From the NCBI RefSeq assembly GCF_025352425.1, contig NZ_JANXTI010000095.1:1-56529 (forward strand): a DNA stretch of 56,529 nt, written 5' to 3'. Made by a program: the position numbers and the translations under genes. The notes beneath the pieces were generated by a model that ran no database searches, was not told the DNA's origin, and worked only from the letters and a program-made list of their open reading frames with translations. Shown here one piece after another: positions 8,091-17,697 of this stretch (positions within the stretch are counted from its first letter, which is position 1; each line of letters opens with the position of its first letter). The stretch is from Flavobacterium sp. (GTDB lineage Bacteria; Bacteroidota; Bacteroidia; Flavobacteriales; Flavobacteriaceae).

Positions 8091-10850
8091 ATGAAAAAAA
8101 GTTTACTGTTCTTTTTGATTCTTGCGGCAACTACTGTTTTTTCCCAAAATATCCGTTTTGAAGGTAATATCCTGGACTCAAACAAAGCGCCACTCGAAAT
8201 GGCAAACATCATGGCAATGAACCAAGGCACCAAAACCATGGATGCATATGCTATTACAAATGACAAAGGAAAATTTGTTTTAAACCTCAAAGCAAACACA
8301 ACTTACGCAATCAAAATGAGTTACCTCGGAATGCAAAACAAGGAACTTACAGTTACCACGCAAACTCAAAACATCACCCAAAATATTACGATGGAAAGCG
8401 GAGGGATTGAACTCGAAGGCGTTGAAATTGTTCGCGAAATGCCAGTGTCAATAAAAGGTGATACCATTGTTTACAACGCGGATTCTTTTAAAACTGGAAC
8501 CGAAAGAAAACTGGAAGATGTCCTCAAAAAATTACCCGGAGTAGAAGTTAACGAAGATGGTGAAGTAGAAGTAGAAGGTAAAAAAGTCACCAAATTAATG
8601 GTTGAAGGCAAAGATTTTTTTGATGGCGATACAAAACTAGGCGTAAAAAACATTCCTGCGGATGCCGTTGATAAAGTGCAGGTACTGAGAAACTACAACG
8701 AAAATTCCATCCTTAAAGGTGTAGAAAACAATCAGGATAATGTGGCAATGAACATTAAACTTAAAGCAGGAAAGAAGAATTTTTGGTTTGGTGATGTCAC
8801 AGCTGCCGGAGGTTTTGGCCCTGATGGTAAATTTGATCGCTACAATGTAAATCCAAAACTGTTTTATTACAATCCAAAATACAGCATCAACGTTATAACC
8901 AATACAAACAATATTGGAGAACTGCCCTTGACCGCTCAGGACTATTTTAAATTCACCGGCGGATTTAAAAACATGATGGCAAAAGGCGGAAGCAGCTTTA
9001 ATGTTTCGAGCAATGATTTGGGAATTTCACTGTTGCGAAATAACAGGGCAAAAGAAATTGACACCGATTTTGGTGCTACAAATTTCTCTTATAACCCAAC
9101 AAAGTCATGGAGTTTGAGCGGCTTTGGAATTCTTTCTTCTTCCATTACCGATTTGGAAACAAAGACGACGACTAATTTTTTAAATGAAAATTCGGAAACC
9201 GTTGCAGCTACAGAAAACCGACAGGAAATAGCTCATCAAAAAAATAAATTAGGATTGTTTAAGTTGAGTTCGAGCTATAAACCCAATATAAATTTTCAGT
9301 TTGATTATGACATTTTAGCCAAGTTATCGAAGCAGGACGAAGACAATTCCCTTCTTCGGGAAACTATTGATGAGAGTAGCAACTCAACAACAGAAAATAT
9401 ATTTACAGCGAAAAAGCAGGATCCAATAACGGTAAACCAAAACCTGAGTTTTTATTACACAGCTACTGAAAAAAGTGTTTTTGCTTTAGAAATGCAGCAT
9501 TTATATCAGGAAGAAAATCCTTTTTATAACGCGAATCTGGAATCAGACCCGTTTGTAGATCAGTCTACAACCCCGGTAATAAATATTTTGAATTACGATT
9601 ACAATCAAAACCGAACAAATCTGAACCAAAACCGGTTTGTAAAAACCAATAAATTAGATGCTAAATTGGATTATTACTATATGATTACCCCAAAAAGCAA
9701 CATCAATGTTACGGTTGGAAATACTTTTTCGCAGCAGAATTTTGACTCGAGCATGTACCAAATTTTAGATAACGGAAGCGTAAATAATTTAGACAATCCG
9801 CCAAACACAAACGATGTAAACTACCGCTTTAATGATGCCTTCCTTGGATTTCATTACAAAATGCTGAAAGGAAAATTCACCTTTACACCAGGTGTGAGTT
9901 TACATACGTATGCATTAAACAATGAGCAATCGGGAACAAATTCTAAACAAAATTTCGCAAGAATATTACCTGATTTCTTGGCAATTTATCAAATTAAGAA
10001 GGCAGAAACCCTGACGTATAATTTTTCGTTTACCAATAATTTTACTGATATTAATCGCCAGGCGGAAGGATTTGTGATAAACAGTTACAGTAGTTTGTCA
10101 AGCGGAAACAGAATACTCGAAAATGCCATTCAGCAATCACATTCGTTGCGTTATTTTAAATACAATATGTTCAACTTTGAAAACATATCCGCTTTTGTGA
10201 GTTACAACAGGACAGTTAATGCTGTAAAAACAAGAGCGCTTTTTGATGGTGTAAACCAAATTTCATCGCCATACAATTCGGAGTTTGCTGATCAATCACT
10301 TATATTTTATGGAAATTACGGACGTTCCTTTTTAAAATATTATAAGATTTCCGTAAACGCGAATCTAAATTGGTCAAAATACAATAACATTCAGGTAGAC
10401 AGAACTACTTTTCTGGATGGTGCAGTGACTAACGAAAGTTTCAGCCAAACCTATGGCATAAAAGCATCCACCAATTATAAAGATTTGCCCAATATCGAAA
10501 TCGGTTACAGTTACACCATTAACGATTACCCGACGGATACTTTTTTCATCGATAAACCAACGATCAGATTGGACTATTTCTTCTTAAAAAGCTTCTCCTT
10601 TGTTTCCGAATATGAGTTTTATCATTACTATAACAAAGATAAATCGGTCGAGAATAAATATGACTTTTTGTCGGCTAGTTTAATTTATCAAAAAACAAAA
10701 GACAGCAATTGGGAATATAAAATTTCGGCAACCAATTTGCTAAACACAACGTCTTTAAACGACGATAGTTTTAGTCAGTTCTCTACACGCACATCTCAAT
10801 ATAAAGTGCAGCCGCGTTATGTGATGTTTAGTTTGAAATATAACTTATAA
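8091..10850 (+). CDS. Outer-membrane receptor-like beta-barrel with CarboxypepD_reg-like N-terminus
   Basis: 919 residues. Signal peptide MKKSLLFFLILAATTVFSQ, then a carboxypeptidase-regulatory-like domain (about residues 22-105), a plug-like domain (about 115-225, with KLEDVLKKLPGVEV), and a long beta-barrel to the C-terminus. This is the outer-membrane family paired with GLPGLI proteins. A TonB box is not obvious, so TonB dependence is by family only. Substrate unknown. It probably forms an operon with the GLPGLI gene and ends at a strong terminator. Confidence 0.88.
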   Translation: MKKSLLFFLILAATTVFSQNIRFEGNILDSNKAPLEMANIMAMNQGTKTMDAYAITNDKGKFVLNLKANTTYAIKMSYLGMQNKELTVTTQTQNITQNITMESGGIELEGVEIVREMPVSIKGDTIVYNADSFKTGTERKLEDVLKKLPGVEVNEDGEVEVEGKKVTKLMVEGKDFFDGDTKLGVKNIPADAVDKVQVLRNYNENSILKGVENNQDNVAMNIKLKAGKKNFWFGDVTAAGGFGPDGKFDRYNVNPKLFYYNPKYSINVITNTNNIGELPLTAQDYFKFTGGFKNMMAKGGSSFNVSSNDLGISLLRNNRAKEIDTDFGATNFSYNPTKSWSLSGFGILSSSITDLETKTTTNFLNENSETVAATENRQEIAHQKNKLGLFKLSSSYKPNINFQFDYDILAKLSKQDEDNSLLRETIDESSNSTTENIFTAKKQDPITVNQNLSFYYTATEKSVFALEMQHLYQEENPFYNANLESDPFVDQSTTPVINILNYDYNQNRTNLNQNRFVKTNKLDAKLDYYYMITPKSNINVTVGNTFSQQNFDSSMYQILDNGSVNNLDNPPNTNDVNYRFNDAFLGFHYKMLKGKFTFTPGVSLHTYALNNEQSGTNSKQNFARILPDFLAIYQIKKAETLTYNFSFTNNFTDINRQAEGFVINSYSSLSSGNRILENAIQQSHSLRYFKYNMFNFENISAFVSYNRTVNAVKTRALFDGVNQISSPYNSEFADQSLIFYGNYGRSFLKYYKISVNANLNWSKYNNIQVDRTTFLDGAVTNESFSQTYGIKASTNYKDLPNIEIGYSYTINDYPTDTFFIDKPTIRLDYFFLKSFSFVSEYEFYHYYNKDKSVENKYDFLSASLIYQKTKDSNWEYKISATNLLNTTSLNDDSFSQFSTRTSQYKVQPRYVMFSLKYNL

Positions 10851-10854
10851 AAAG

Positions 10855-10889
10855 AAAACCCTGACTTTCATTGAGAATCAGGGTTTTTT
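10855..10889. terminator. Intrinsic terminator between receptor gene and metK
   Basis: Arms AAAACCCTGA (10855-10864) and TCAGGGTTTT (10878-10887) followed by T residues. It separates two convergent genes and has an A run on the other side, so it may work in both directions. Confidence 0.8.
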
Positions 10890-10927
10890 CTTAGTGAACT
10901 TTGTGTATTTCTTTGAGGACTTTGTGG

Positions 10928-12178
10928 TTAAATTCCAAAAGCTGCTTTTACTTTATCTACAAAATCCAATTTCTCCCAGGTAAATAATTCAACTGTAACT
11001 GTTTTTGGTGCACCATTTGGCAATTTGAAGGTTTTAGTAACCGTTTCAGGTTTTCTCCCCATATGGCCATAAGCTGCAGTTTCACTGTAAATTGGATTTC
11101 TCAGTTTCAAACGCTGCTCAATAAAATACGGGCGCATATCAAAAATAGCTTCCACTTTTTTGCTGATTTCTCCATCAGTCAGATTAACTTTTGAAGTACC
11201 ATATGTTACCACATTGATAGATGTGGGTTTTGCCACGCCAATGGCATACGAAACCTGCACCAAAACTTCCTCACACAATCCCGCAGCAACTAAGTTTTTA
11301 GCAATATGACGCGTTGCATACGCAGCAGAACGGTCCACTTTACTTGGATCTTTTCCAGAGAAAGCTCCGCCGCCGTGAGCACCTTTTCCACCATAGGTAT
11401 CAACAATAATTTTTCTTCCTGTCAAGCCAGTGTCGCCGTGTGGTCCACCAATTACGAATTTTCCGGTTGGGTTAATGTGATAGGTAATATTGTCATTAAA
11501 CAAATGAGTATATTGAGGATATTTTACCTTAATTCTTGGAATTAAAATCGACACTAAATCGCTTTTGATTTTGGCTAACATTTCAGCTTCGGGTGCAAAA
11601 TCATCATGCTGTGTAGAAATTACAATAGCGTCAATTCGAACTGGTTTGTTATCATCAGAATACTCTAAAGTTACCTGTGATTTCGCATCCGGCCGTAAAT
11701 ATTTTATTTCGTTATTCTCTCTTCTTAAATTGGCTAATTCAATTAACAAAGCATGGGACAAATCCAAAGCCAATGGCATATAATTTTCAGTCTCATTTGT
11801 TGCATAACCAAACATCATTCCCTGATCACCCGCACCTTGCTCTTCCTTACTTGCTCGGTCTACACCTTGATTGATATCGGCAGATTGCTCATGAATAGCA
11901 GACAAAATTCCACAAGAATCCGCTTCAAACATGTATTCGCTTTTGGTATAACCAATTTTACGGATTACTTCTCTTGCAATTTGCTGAACATCTAAGTAAG
12001 TATTAGACTTTACTTCTCCGGCAAGAATTACCTGGCCAGTAGTAACCAATGTTTCGCAAGCCACTTTTGATTCAGCATCAAATGCCAAAAAATTATCAAT
12101 CAACGCATCAGAAATTTGGTCTGCAACTTTGTCCGGATGTCCTTCACTCACTGACTCCGACGTAAATAAATAAGCCAT
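10928..12178 (-). CDS. metK: S-adenosylmethionine synthase
   Basis: 416 residues. Makes SAM from methionine and ATP in the cytoplasm. Motifs seen: [16 protein letters not shown] near the N-terminus, [12 protein letters not shown] (methionine/ATP site) and [16 protein letters not shown] (P-loop-like). Length is in the normal bacterial range, with small insertions usual in Bacteroidota. Its leader of about 130 bases holds a SAM-II-like structure (see 12250-12300), so feedback by SAM at the RNA level is likely. It diverges from the metH-metF operon. Confidence 0.97.
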   Translation of the reverse strand: MAYLFTSESVSEGHPDKVADQISDALIDNFLAFDAESKVACETLVTTGQVILAGEVKSNTYLDVQQIAREVIRKIGYTKSEYMFEADSCGILSAIHEQSADINQGVDRASKEEQGAGDQGMMFGYATNETENYMPLALDLSHALLIELANLRRENNEIKYLRPDAKSQVTLEYSDDNKPVRIDAIVISTQHDDFAPEAEMLAKIKSDLVSILIPRIKVKYPQYTHLFNDNITYHINPTGKFVIGGPHGDTGLTGRKIIVDTYGGKGAHGGGAFSGKDPSKVDRSAAYATRHIAKNLVAAGLCEEVLVQVSYAIGVAKPTSINVVTYGTSKVNLTDGEISKKVEAIFDMRPYFIEQRLKLRNPIYSETAAYGHMGRKPETVTKTFKLPNGAPKTVTVELFTWEKLDFVDKVKAAFGI

Positions 12179-12233
12179 AACTATACTTAGTTTAATATTA
12201 ATGTTAAACGAAAAAAGAGAAATTAGGACTAAG

Positions 12234-12260
12234 TGCTAAAGAAGAAATGCTGCTTTAGCA
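12234..12260 (-). promoter_or_regulatory. Hairpin in metK leader, alternative to the SAM-II-like fold
   Basis: On the metK strand TGCTAAAG (12260-12253) is exactly complementary to CTTTAGCA (12241-12234), giving an 8-bp stem. The left arm is the same segment used by the pseudoknot of the upstream aptamer, so the two folds exclude each other. This is the layout of a riboswitch expression platform, although no T run directly follows. Confidence 0.5.
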
Positions 12261-12300
12261 TTTTTTAACGAGGTTGCAATCAGTTCAAATTTTTCCTCTC
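12250..12300 (-). ncRNA. SAM-II-like riboswitch aptamer before metK
   Basis: Read on the minus strand. Stem P1 is GAGG (12298-12295) with CCTC (12273-12270). The loop has AATTTG and then CTG-A-TTGCA; P1 is followed by CGTTAAA and then TGCTAAAGCAG. These match the conserved blocks of SAM-II aptamers (ATTT, TTGCA, GTTAAA, GCTAAA). The pseudoknot can form: TTGCA (12279-12275) pairs with TGC-U-AA, and CTG (12283-12281) pairs with CAG (12252-12250), where known members use CC with GG. P1 is only 4 bp and the call rests on memory of the consensus, not on a covariance model. Confidence 0.55.
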
Positions 12301-12313
12301 ATTTTTTCGACTG

Positions 12314-12343
12314 CAAATGTATAAAATCAAATTGAATTTCAAA
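12314..12343 (-). promoter_or_regulatory. Promoter of metK
   Basis: On the minus strand TTTG (12343-12340), an 18-base spacer and TACATTTG (12321-12314), a full match to the -33/-7 consensus. Transcription would start near 12308 and give a leader of about 130 bases that contains the whole SAM-II-like element. Confidence 0.6.
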
Positions 12344-12404
12344 TTATTCTAAACTTTTTTTTGATAATTAACACATCGGTGTGATGTTTATTTTTAAAAA
12401 ACTG

Positions 12405-12435
12405 TTGCAAAATAAGTTTCTATGCCTTTACTTTG
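12405..12435 (+). promoter_or_regulatory. Promoter of the SAM-I leader and metH operon
   Basis: TTG at 12405-12407, a 20-base spacer and TTACTTTG at 12428-12435, one mismatch from TAnnTTTG. It lies about 25 bases upstream of the riboswitch, as expected. Confidence 0.5.
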
Positions 12436-12459
12436 CAGCGTTCATAAATTTATTGTTTG

Positions 12460-12562
12460 TTATCACGAAAGCTTGAGGGAATAGACCCGATGAAAGCTTA
12501 GCAACCCTTTGCTAAAAGAAGGTGCTACATTCTATCTCGTTTTTAGGAACGAGAGCAGATAA
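12460..12562 (+). ncRNA. SAM-I (S-box) riboswitch before metH
   Basis: P1 is TTATC (12460-12464) with GATAA (12558-12562). Between them are the conserved S-box blocks: GAGGGA, GACCCGATGAAA, GCAACC, then AAGGTGCTA with ATTCT. P2 is formed by the self-complementary AAGCTT on both sides, and P4 by CTCGTT with AACGAG (12536-12553). The element faces metH and metF, both methionine-synthesis genes, so SAM binding should reduce their expression. The mechanism downstream is unclear because about 200 bases with a repeat separate it from the first ATG. Confidence 0.9.
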
Positions 12563-12603
12563 CCCAGAGAATTCTTCTCACTTTCACGATGACATATTTA
12601 TAA

Positions 12604-12715
12604 TTTTTAGGAGCTGTTTCCTGCTGTACGCTATATCTTTTTTGTTTTGTCCCCCTGAGCGCAGTCGAAGGGCTTTTTCTAAAACAAAAAAGGATGCCGC
12701 TTCCATCAGGGCTAG
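12604..12715 (+). repeat. Modular repeat R1 inside the metH leader
   Basis: Outer frame starts AGGAGCTGTTTCCTGCTG and ends CAGGGCTAG, shared with repeats at 31361, 51409 and 56222. Inside is a 12-bp stem CTTTTTTGTTTT with AAAACAAAAAAG enclosing the CCTGAGCGCAGTCGAAGG box, which also occurs inside aroA. The element sits between the SAM-I aptamer and the metH start codon. Confidence 0.8.
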
Positions 12716-12763
12716 ATAAAATCATATTACAACTAAACTTTGCAACGCTGCAACGCTGAAAAA

Positions 12764-13753
12764 ATGTCAACAATTCAACAAGCAATACAAGAAAGAATCC
12801 TCGTTCTCGACGGAGCAATGGGAACTATGCTGCAACGCAACAATTTCTCCGAAGAAGATTTCCGTGGCGAACGATTCAAGGATTTTCCACATCCATTAAA
12901 AGGCAATAACGACTTACTTTCCATCACGCAACCCGAAGCTGTAAAACAAGTCCATCGACTCTATTTCCAAGCCGGTGCTGATATTGTTGAAACCAATACT
13001 TTTTCGGGAACAACAATAGGAATGGCCGATTATCACTTAGAGGATTTGGTTTACGAACTAAACTACGAATCCGCAAAAATTGCCCGCGAAGTAGCCGATG
13101 AATTTACAGACCGACCACGTTTTGTGGCTGGTTCCATCGGACCAACAAACCGCACAGCATCAATGTCGCCTGACGTGAATGATCCGGGTTTCCGCGCCGT
13201 AACGTTTGACGATTTACGCATCGCTTACAAACAACAGGTTGAAGCTTTAATAGATGGTGGTTGTGACGTGCTTTTAGTAGAAACTATCTTCGACACGCTC
13301 AATGCCAAAGCCGCATTATTCGCCATAGAAGATGTAAAAGAAGAACGCAATCTGGATATTCCGGTGATGGTTTCAGGAACAATCACCGATGCTTCAGGAA
13401 GAACACTTTCCGGACAAACCGTCGAAGCATTTTTGATTTCCATTGCACACATCGATTTGCTAAGCATCGGATTTAATTGCGCTCTTGGTGCCGACCAATT
13501 GAAACCCTATTTAAAACGTTTGGCTCATAATACACAATTAAATATTTCAGCGCATCCGAATGCAGGATTGCCAAATGCTTTCGGGCAATACGACCAGACT
13601 CCAGAGGAAATGCAGGCATTAATTAAAGAATATTTACAAGATAATTTGATAAACATAATTGGCGGCTGCTGCGGCACAACTCCAGAGCACATCAAAGCAA
13701 TTGCTGACGTGGCGAAGCAATTCAAACCAAGACAAATTTTAGAAACGATATAA
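12764..13753 (+). CDS. metH: Methionine synthase, homocysteine-binding half
   Basis: 329 residues from ATG 12764; this start gives [20 protein letters not shown], the family's usual beginning. It is the homocysteine S-methyltransferase domain of cobalamin-dependent MetH. Zinc ligands are seen in FNCALG and in [10 protein letters not shown] near the C-terminus. In E. coli this domain is fused to the rest; here it ends and the second half starts in an overlap of one base (TAATG), so the two chains should be made together and associate. It is under the SAM-I riboswitch. Confidence 0.92.
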   Translation: MSTIQQAIQERILVLDGAMGTMLQRNNFSEEDFRGERFKDFPHPLKGNNDLLSITQPEAVKQVHRLYFQAGADIVETNTFSGTTIGMADYHLEDLVYELNYESAKIAREVADEFTDRPRFVAGSIGPTNRTASMSPDVNDPGFRAVTFDDLRIAYKQQVEALIDGGCDVLLVETIFDTLNAKAALFAIEDVKEERNLDIPVMVSGTITDASGRTLSGQTVEAFLISIAHIDLLSIGFNCALGADQLKPYLKRLAHNTQLNISAHPNAGLPNAFGQYDQTPEEMQALIKEYLQDNLINIIGGCCGTTPEHIKAIADVAKQFKPRQILETI

Positions 13754-16431
13754 TGGCGGAAGCAAAAAAATATTTAAAACTATCAGGATTGGAACCGCTA
13801 ATCGTTACGCCTGAATCCAATTTCATAAACGTAGGCGAACGAACTAACGTAACCGGTTCGCGTAAATTCCTGCGTTTAATCAAGGAAGAAAAGTATAACG
13901 AAGCGCTTACTGTCGCCAGAGAACAAGTCGAAGGCGGTGCCCAAATCATCGACATAAATATGGATGAAGGAATGTTGGATGGCGTATATGCTATGACAAA
14001 ATTCCTAAACCTAATTGCTGCTGAACCAGATATCGCAAGAGTTCCGGTTATGGTTGACAGTTCCAAATGGGAAATCATCGAAGCCGGATTGAAAGTTATT
14101 CAGGGAAAAGGTGTTGTGAATTCCATTTCACTAAAAGAAGGAAAAGAAGCATTCATCCATCACGCCAAGTTAATTAAAAGATATGGCGCAGCAGTCATCG
14201 TAATGGCTTTCGACGAAAATGGTCAGGCAGATAATTACGAAAGAAGAATCGAAATCTGTAAAAGAAGTTATGATATCCTGGTGAATGAAGTTCATTTTCC
14301 GGCCGAAGATATCATTTTCGACCCGAATATTTTTCCGGTTGCTACCGGAATGGACGAACACAAATTAAACGCGTTAGATTTTTTCAGAGCCACAAAATGG
14401 ATTCGCGAAAATTTGCCGCATGCAGGAATTTCAGGTGGCGTGAGTAACGTTTCGTTTTCGTTTCGCGGGAATGACAAAGTTCGTGAAGCGATGCATTCGG
14501 CTTTCTTATATCATGCTATTCAAAACGGAATGACAATGGGAATTGTAAATCCTGAAATGCTGGAGATTTATGATGAAATCGACCCAACTTTATTAGAGCA
14601 TGTTGAAGATGTTTTGCTAAACAGAAGAGAAGACGCTACCGAAAGATTATTGGATTTAGCCGAAACTTTCAAAGGTGATTTTAAAGTAAATGAAAAAGCA
14701 ATTCAGGAATGGCGTAATGGTTCGGTTCAGGAACGATTGACACATTCGTTGGTAAAGGGAATTGACGAATTTATAGAAATTGATGTAGAAGAAGCCCGAG
14801 CAAATTCCGACAAAGCAATCGAAGTTATCGAAATTAACTTAATGGCCGGAATGAATGTTGTGGGAGATTTATTCGGAAGCGGAAAAATGTTCCTGCCACA
14901 AGTAGTAAAATCAGCACGGGTGATGAAGAAGGCTGTGGCTTATTTGCTACCATTCATTGAAGCGCAAAAAGACGGAAAATCATCATCTGCCGGAAAGGTT
15001 TTGATGGCAACGGTAAAAGGCGATGTACACGATATTGGCAAAAATATCGTAGCCGTAGTTTTATGTTGCAACAACTTTGAAATTATCGATTTGGGCGTTA
15101 TGGTTCCGCCGGAAAAAATTATTGAAGCGGCTATTCGTGAAAATGTTGACATCATTGGATTAAGCGGATTAATTACGCCATCGCTTGACGAAATGGTGTA
15201 TTTAGCCAAAGAAATGGACAAACTCAATATCAAAATTCCAATTATGATTGGAGGCGCAACGACTTCGCGTGCGCATACTGCCGTAAAAATTGCTCCTGAA
15301 TATAAAGAAACTGTAGTGCACGTAAACGATGCTTCGCGTGCGGTAACGGTTGCGAGTAATCTGCTGCAAAACGAAACCAAAGGAAGTTATGTGAAAGCCA
15401 TTCGTGAAGAATATGACAAACTCCGTGAAGGTTATTTGAATAGAAGTCGGGATAAAAATTACTTATCTATTGAAGATGCGAGAAAAAATAAACTAAAGTT
15501 AGATTGGGATAATTTTACTCCGGTTAAACCAAATTTCATCGGAACAAAAACCATTGATGTAGAATTGTCTGAATTAGTTGATTTCATTGACTGGACACCT
15601 TTTTTCAGCTCATGGGAATTGTACGGAAAATATCCTGCAATCCTGACCGATGAAGTTGTAGGCGAACAAGCCACGGTTTTATTTGCCGATGCCCAAAAAA
15701 TGTTGCAACAAATCGTTTCAGATAAATGGTTGACTGCTAAAGGAATTCTTGGAATCTTTCCTGCAAACACCATAAACGATGATGACATTGAGGTGAAGCT
15801 GACAACCGACAAACTACAACCCACTACTTTTTTAACGCTTCGCCAGCAATCGCAAAAAACAGCTGGTGCTCCAAACATTGCGTTAGCGGATTTTGTTGCG
15901 CCGAAAGATTGTGCAAAACAAGATTACATCGGATGTTTTTGTGTGACAACAGGTTTTGGTGTGGATGAAAAAGCAGCGGAATTTGAAAAACAATTAGACG
16001 ATTACAATTCGATTTTAGTAAAAGCGCTTGGTGATAGATTGGCAGAAGCTTTCGCGGAATATTTGCACCTAAAAGTTCGTAAAGAAATTTGGGGTTATGC
16101 ATCAGATGAAAATCTGTCGAATCAGAATTTAATTGATGAAGAATATAAAGGCATCCGTCCGGCTCCGGGCTATCCTGCATGTCCTGACCATTTAGAAAAA
16201 CCAACCATCTGGAAATTATTGAATGTAGAAAAGGAAATCGGCGTAACGCTTACCGAAAGTATGGCAATGTGGCCGGCATCATCCGTTTCAGGTTATTATT
16301 TCGGAAATCCGGAAAGCAAGTATTTTGGACTCGGGAAAATAAAGGAAGATCAGGTAATAGATTACGCCAAAAGAAGAGGTGTTTCAACAGAAACAGCTAC
16401 AAAATGGCTTAATCCAAATATAGCAGATTAA
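13753..16431 (+). CDS. metH: Methionine synthase, folate/cobalamin/activation part
   Basis: 892 residues: pterin-binding domain (about 1-290), cobalamin cap and B12-binding Rossmann domain (about 310-560, with the axial-His motif GDVHDIGKN), and the SAM-dependent reactivation domain (about 590-890, with [12 protein letters not shown]). Together with the preceding 329-residue protein it makes a complete B12-dependent methionine synthase. The start overlaps the stop of the first half by one base. All expected domains are present, so the split is an arrangement, not decay; this is common in Bacteroidota. Confidence 0.94.
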   Translation: MAEAKKYLKLSGLEPLIVTPESNFINVGERTNVTGSRKFLRLIKEEKYNEALTVAREQVEGGAQIIDINMDEGMLDGVYAMTKFLNLIAAEPDIARVPVMVDSSKWEIIEAGLKVIQGKGVVNSISLKEGKEAFIHHAKLIKRYGAAVIVMAFDENGQADNYERRIEICKRSYDILVNEVHFPAEDIIFDPNIFPVATGMDEHKLNALDFFRATKWIRENLPHAGISGGVSNVSFSFRGNDKVREAMHSAFLYHAIQNGMTMGIVNPEMLEIYDEIDPTLLEHVEDVLLNRREDATERLLDLAETFKGDFKVNEKAIQEWRNGSVQERLTHSLVKGIDEFIEIDVEEARANSDKAIEVIEINLMAGMNVVGDLFGSGKMFLPQVVKSARVMKKAVAYLLPFIEAQKDGKSSSAGKVLMATVKGDVHDIGKNIVAVVLCCNNFEIIDLGVMVPPEKIIEAAIRENVDIIGLSGLITPSLDEMVYLAKEMDKLNIKIPIMIGGATTSRAHTAVKIAPEYKETVVHVNDASRAVTVASNLLQNETKGSYVKAIREEYDKLREGYLNRSRDKNYLSIEDARKNKLKLDWDNFTPVKPNFIGTKTIDVELSELVDFIDWTPFFSSWELYGKYPAILTDEVVGEQATVLFADAQKMLQQIVSDKWLTAKGILGIFPANTINDDDIEVKLTTDKLQPTTFLTLRQQSQKTAGAPNIALADFVAPKDCAKQDYIGCFCVTTGFGVDEKAAEFEKQLDDYNSILVKALGDRLAEAFAEYLHLKVRKEIWGYASDENLSNQNLIDEEYKGIRPAPGYPACPDHLEKPTIWKLLNVEKEIGVTLTESMAMWPASSVSGYYFGNPESKYFGLGKIKEDQVIDYAKRRGVSTETATKWLNPNIAD

Positions 16432-16436
16432 GAACC

Positions 16437-16503
16437 GTTGTCTGTTGTCAGTTTTCAGTTAAAATTGGAAAAAGGATAACAGACAACAGATAACAGATAA
16501 CAG
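16437..16503 (+). repeat. Short tandem and inverted repeat between metH and metF
   Basis: GTTGTCTGTT (16437-16446) is inverted at 16478-16487 (AACAGACAAC), and the right side continues as ACAGATAACAGATAACAG. The spacer between the genes consists almost wholly of this repeat, so a stem-loop would form between metH and metF in the mRNA. Confidence 0.65.
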
Positions 16504-16505
16504 AA

Positions 16506-17462
16506 ATGAAAGTAACCCAACATATAGAAAACGCTAACGGAAAACCATTGTTTTCGTTTGAAATTTTACCACCTTTAAAAGGACAAAACATCCAGTCAAT
16601 TTTTGACAGTATTGATCCGTTGATGGAATTCAATCCGCCATTTATAGATGTGACGTATCATCGTGAAGAATACGAATACAAGGAATTGCCAAGTGGACTG
16701 TTGCAAAAGAAAATTGTAAAGAAACGCCCGGGAACGGTTGGGATTTGCGCCGGAGTTCAAAATAAATACAACGTAGATGCTATTCCGCATATTTTGTGTG
16801 GCGGTTTTACCAAAGAAGATACTGAAAACTTACTTATTGACCTGGATTTTCTCGGAATTGACAATGTGGTGGCACTTCGTGGTGATGCCCTGAAAACAGA
16901 AACCTATTTCAAACCCGAGAAAGAAGGCAATGAATATGCTACCGATTTGGTTTTGCAAGTTAGTAATCTTAACAACGGAATTTATTTGGATGAAGATTTG
17001 AAAAATTCGGCGCAAACAAATTTTTGTATCGGCGTTGCGGGTTATCCCGAAAAACATATGGAAGCACCAAGCCTTGACAGCGATATTTATTTTTTAAAGC
17101 AAAAAATCAAAAACGGTGCGGAATATATCATTACGCAAATGTTTTTTGACAATAAAAAATTCTTTGATTTTGTGGCAAAATGTCGCGCTTCCGGAATTAC
17201 AATTCCGATTATTCCCGGTTTGAAGCCAATTGCGACCAAGAAACAACTGAATTTAATTCCGCACCGATTTAGTGTTGAATTACCCGATGATTTGATTATG
17301 GCAGTTGTAAAAGCCAAAGACAACGACCATGTAAAACAAATTGGAATTGAATGGTGTACGCAGCAAAGTAAAGAATTGGTTGCTGCAGGAATTCCGGTTT
17401 TACACTATTATTCAATGGGAAAAGCGGAGAATATTAAGGCAATAGCTTCAGACATTTTTTAG
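16506..17462 (+). CDS. metF: 5,10-methylenetetrahydrofolate reductase
   Basis: 318 residues. FAD enzyme making 5-methyl-THF, the methyl donor for MetH. Family segments seen: FSFEILPPLKG at the N-terminus with the catalytic Glu, FIDVTYHREEY, VVALRGD and AGYPEKH, ending with HYYSMGKAE. Length is slightly above that of E. coli MetF, which is common here. It lies 75 bases after metH in the same direction and is probably in the SAM-I-controlled operon. Confidence 0.95.
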   Translation: MKVTQHIENANGKPLFSFEILPPLKGQNIQSIFDSIDPLMEFNPPFIDVTYHREEYEYKELPSGLLQKKIVKKRPGTVGICAGVQNKYNVDAIPHILCGGFTKEDTENLLIDLDFLGIDNVVALRGDALKTETYFKPEKEGNEYATDLVLQVSNLNNGIYLDEDLKNSAQTNFCIGVAGYPEKHMEAPSLDSDIYFLKQKIKNGAEYIITQMFFDNKKFFDFVAKCRASGITIPIIPGLKPIATKKQLNLIPHRFSVELPDDLIMAVVKAKDNDHVKQIGIEWCTQQSKELVAAGIPVLHYYSMGKAENIKAIASDIF

Positions 17463-17489
17463 AGACTTTCACAAAAGACAATTTCCATT

Positions 17490-17570
17490 TAGCCCCGATT
17501 GCAACGGTATATTTTACACCTGTCAGGTTTTTTACACCTGACAGGTGTAAAAATTTAGTGGAAAGCGGGA
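17490..17570 (-). repeat. Modular repeat R2 with 16-bp perfect inverted repeat inside
   Basis: On the plus strand the ends read TAGCCCCGATTGCAA and TGGAAAGCGGGA, the reverse of the frame seen in R1 and R3. The inner part is TTTTACACCTGTCAGG (17512-17527) and its exact reverse complement at 17537-17552, with a 9-base loop. The right arm contains the palindrome ACACCTGACAGGTGT. Confidence 0.8.
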
Positions 17571-17672
17571 ATATAGAAACCAAAAAATGCCCGAACCACT
17601 CGCTCCTAATTTTAAAAATGCCGAATGTTTACTGGACATTCTCCTCTTAATATCAAATTAAAGATATTCTGT

Positions 17673-17680
17673 TATATTTG
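17673..17680 (+). promoter_or_regulatory. -7 element before the PagL-like gene
   Basis: TATATTTG is a full match to TAnnTTTG and lies 17 bases before ATG 17698. Its position excludes the GTG at 17680 as start codon. Confidence 0.5.
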
Positions 17681-17697
17681 TGCGAATTAATTTTAGG

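Noticed and set aside
12522..12818. Short open frames on both strands in the metH leader
   Set aside because: They are made of riboswitch and repeat R1 sequence; no protein family pattern.
17680..17697. GTG 17680 as start of the PagL-like gene
   Set aside because: It is the last base of a perfect -7 promoter box; ATG 17698 begins the signal peptide.
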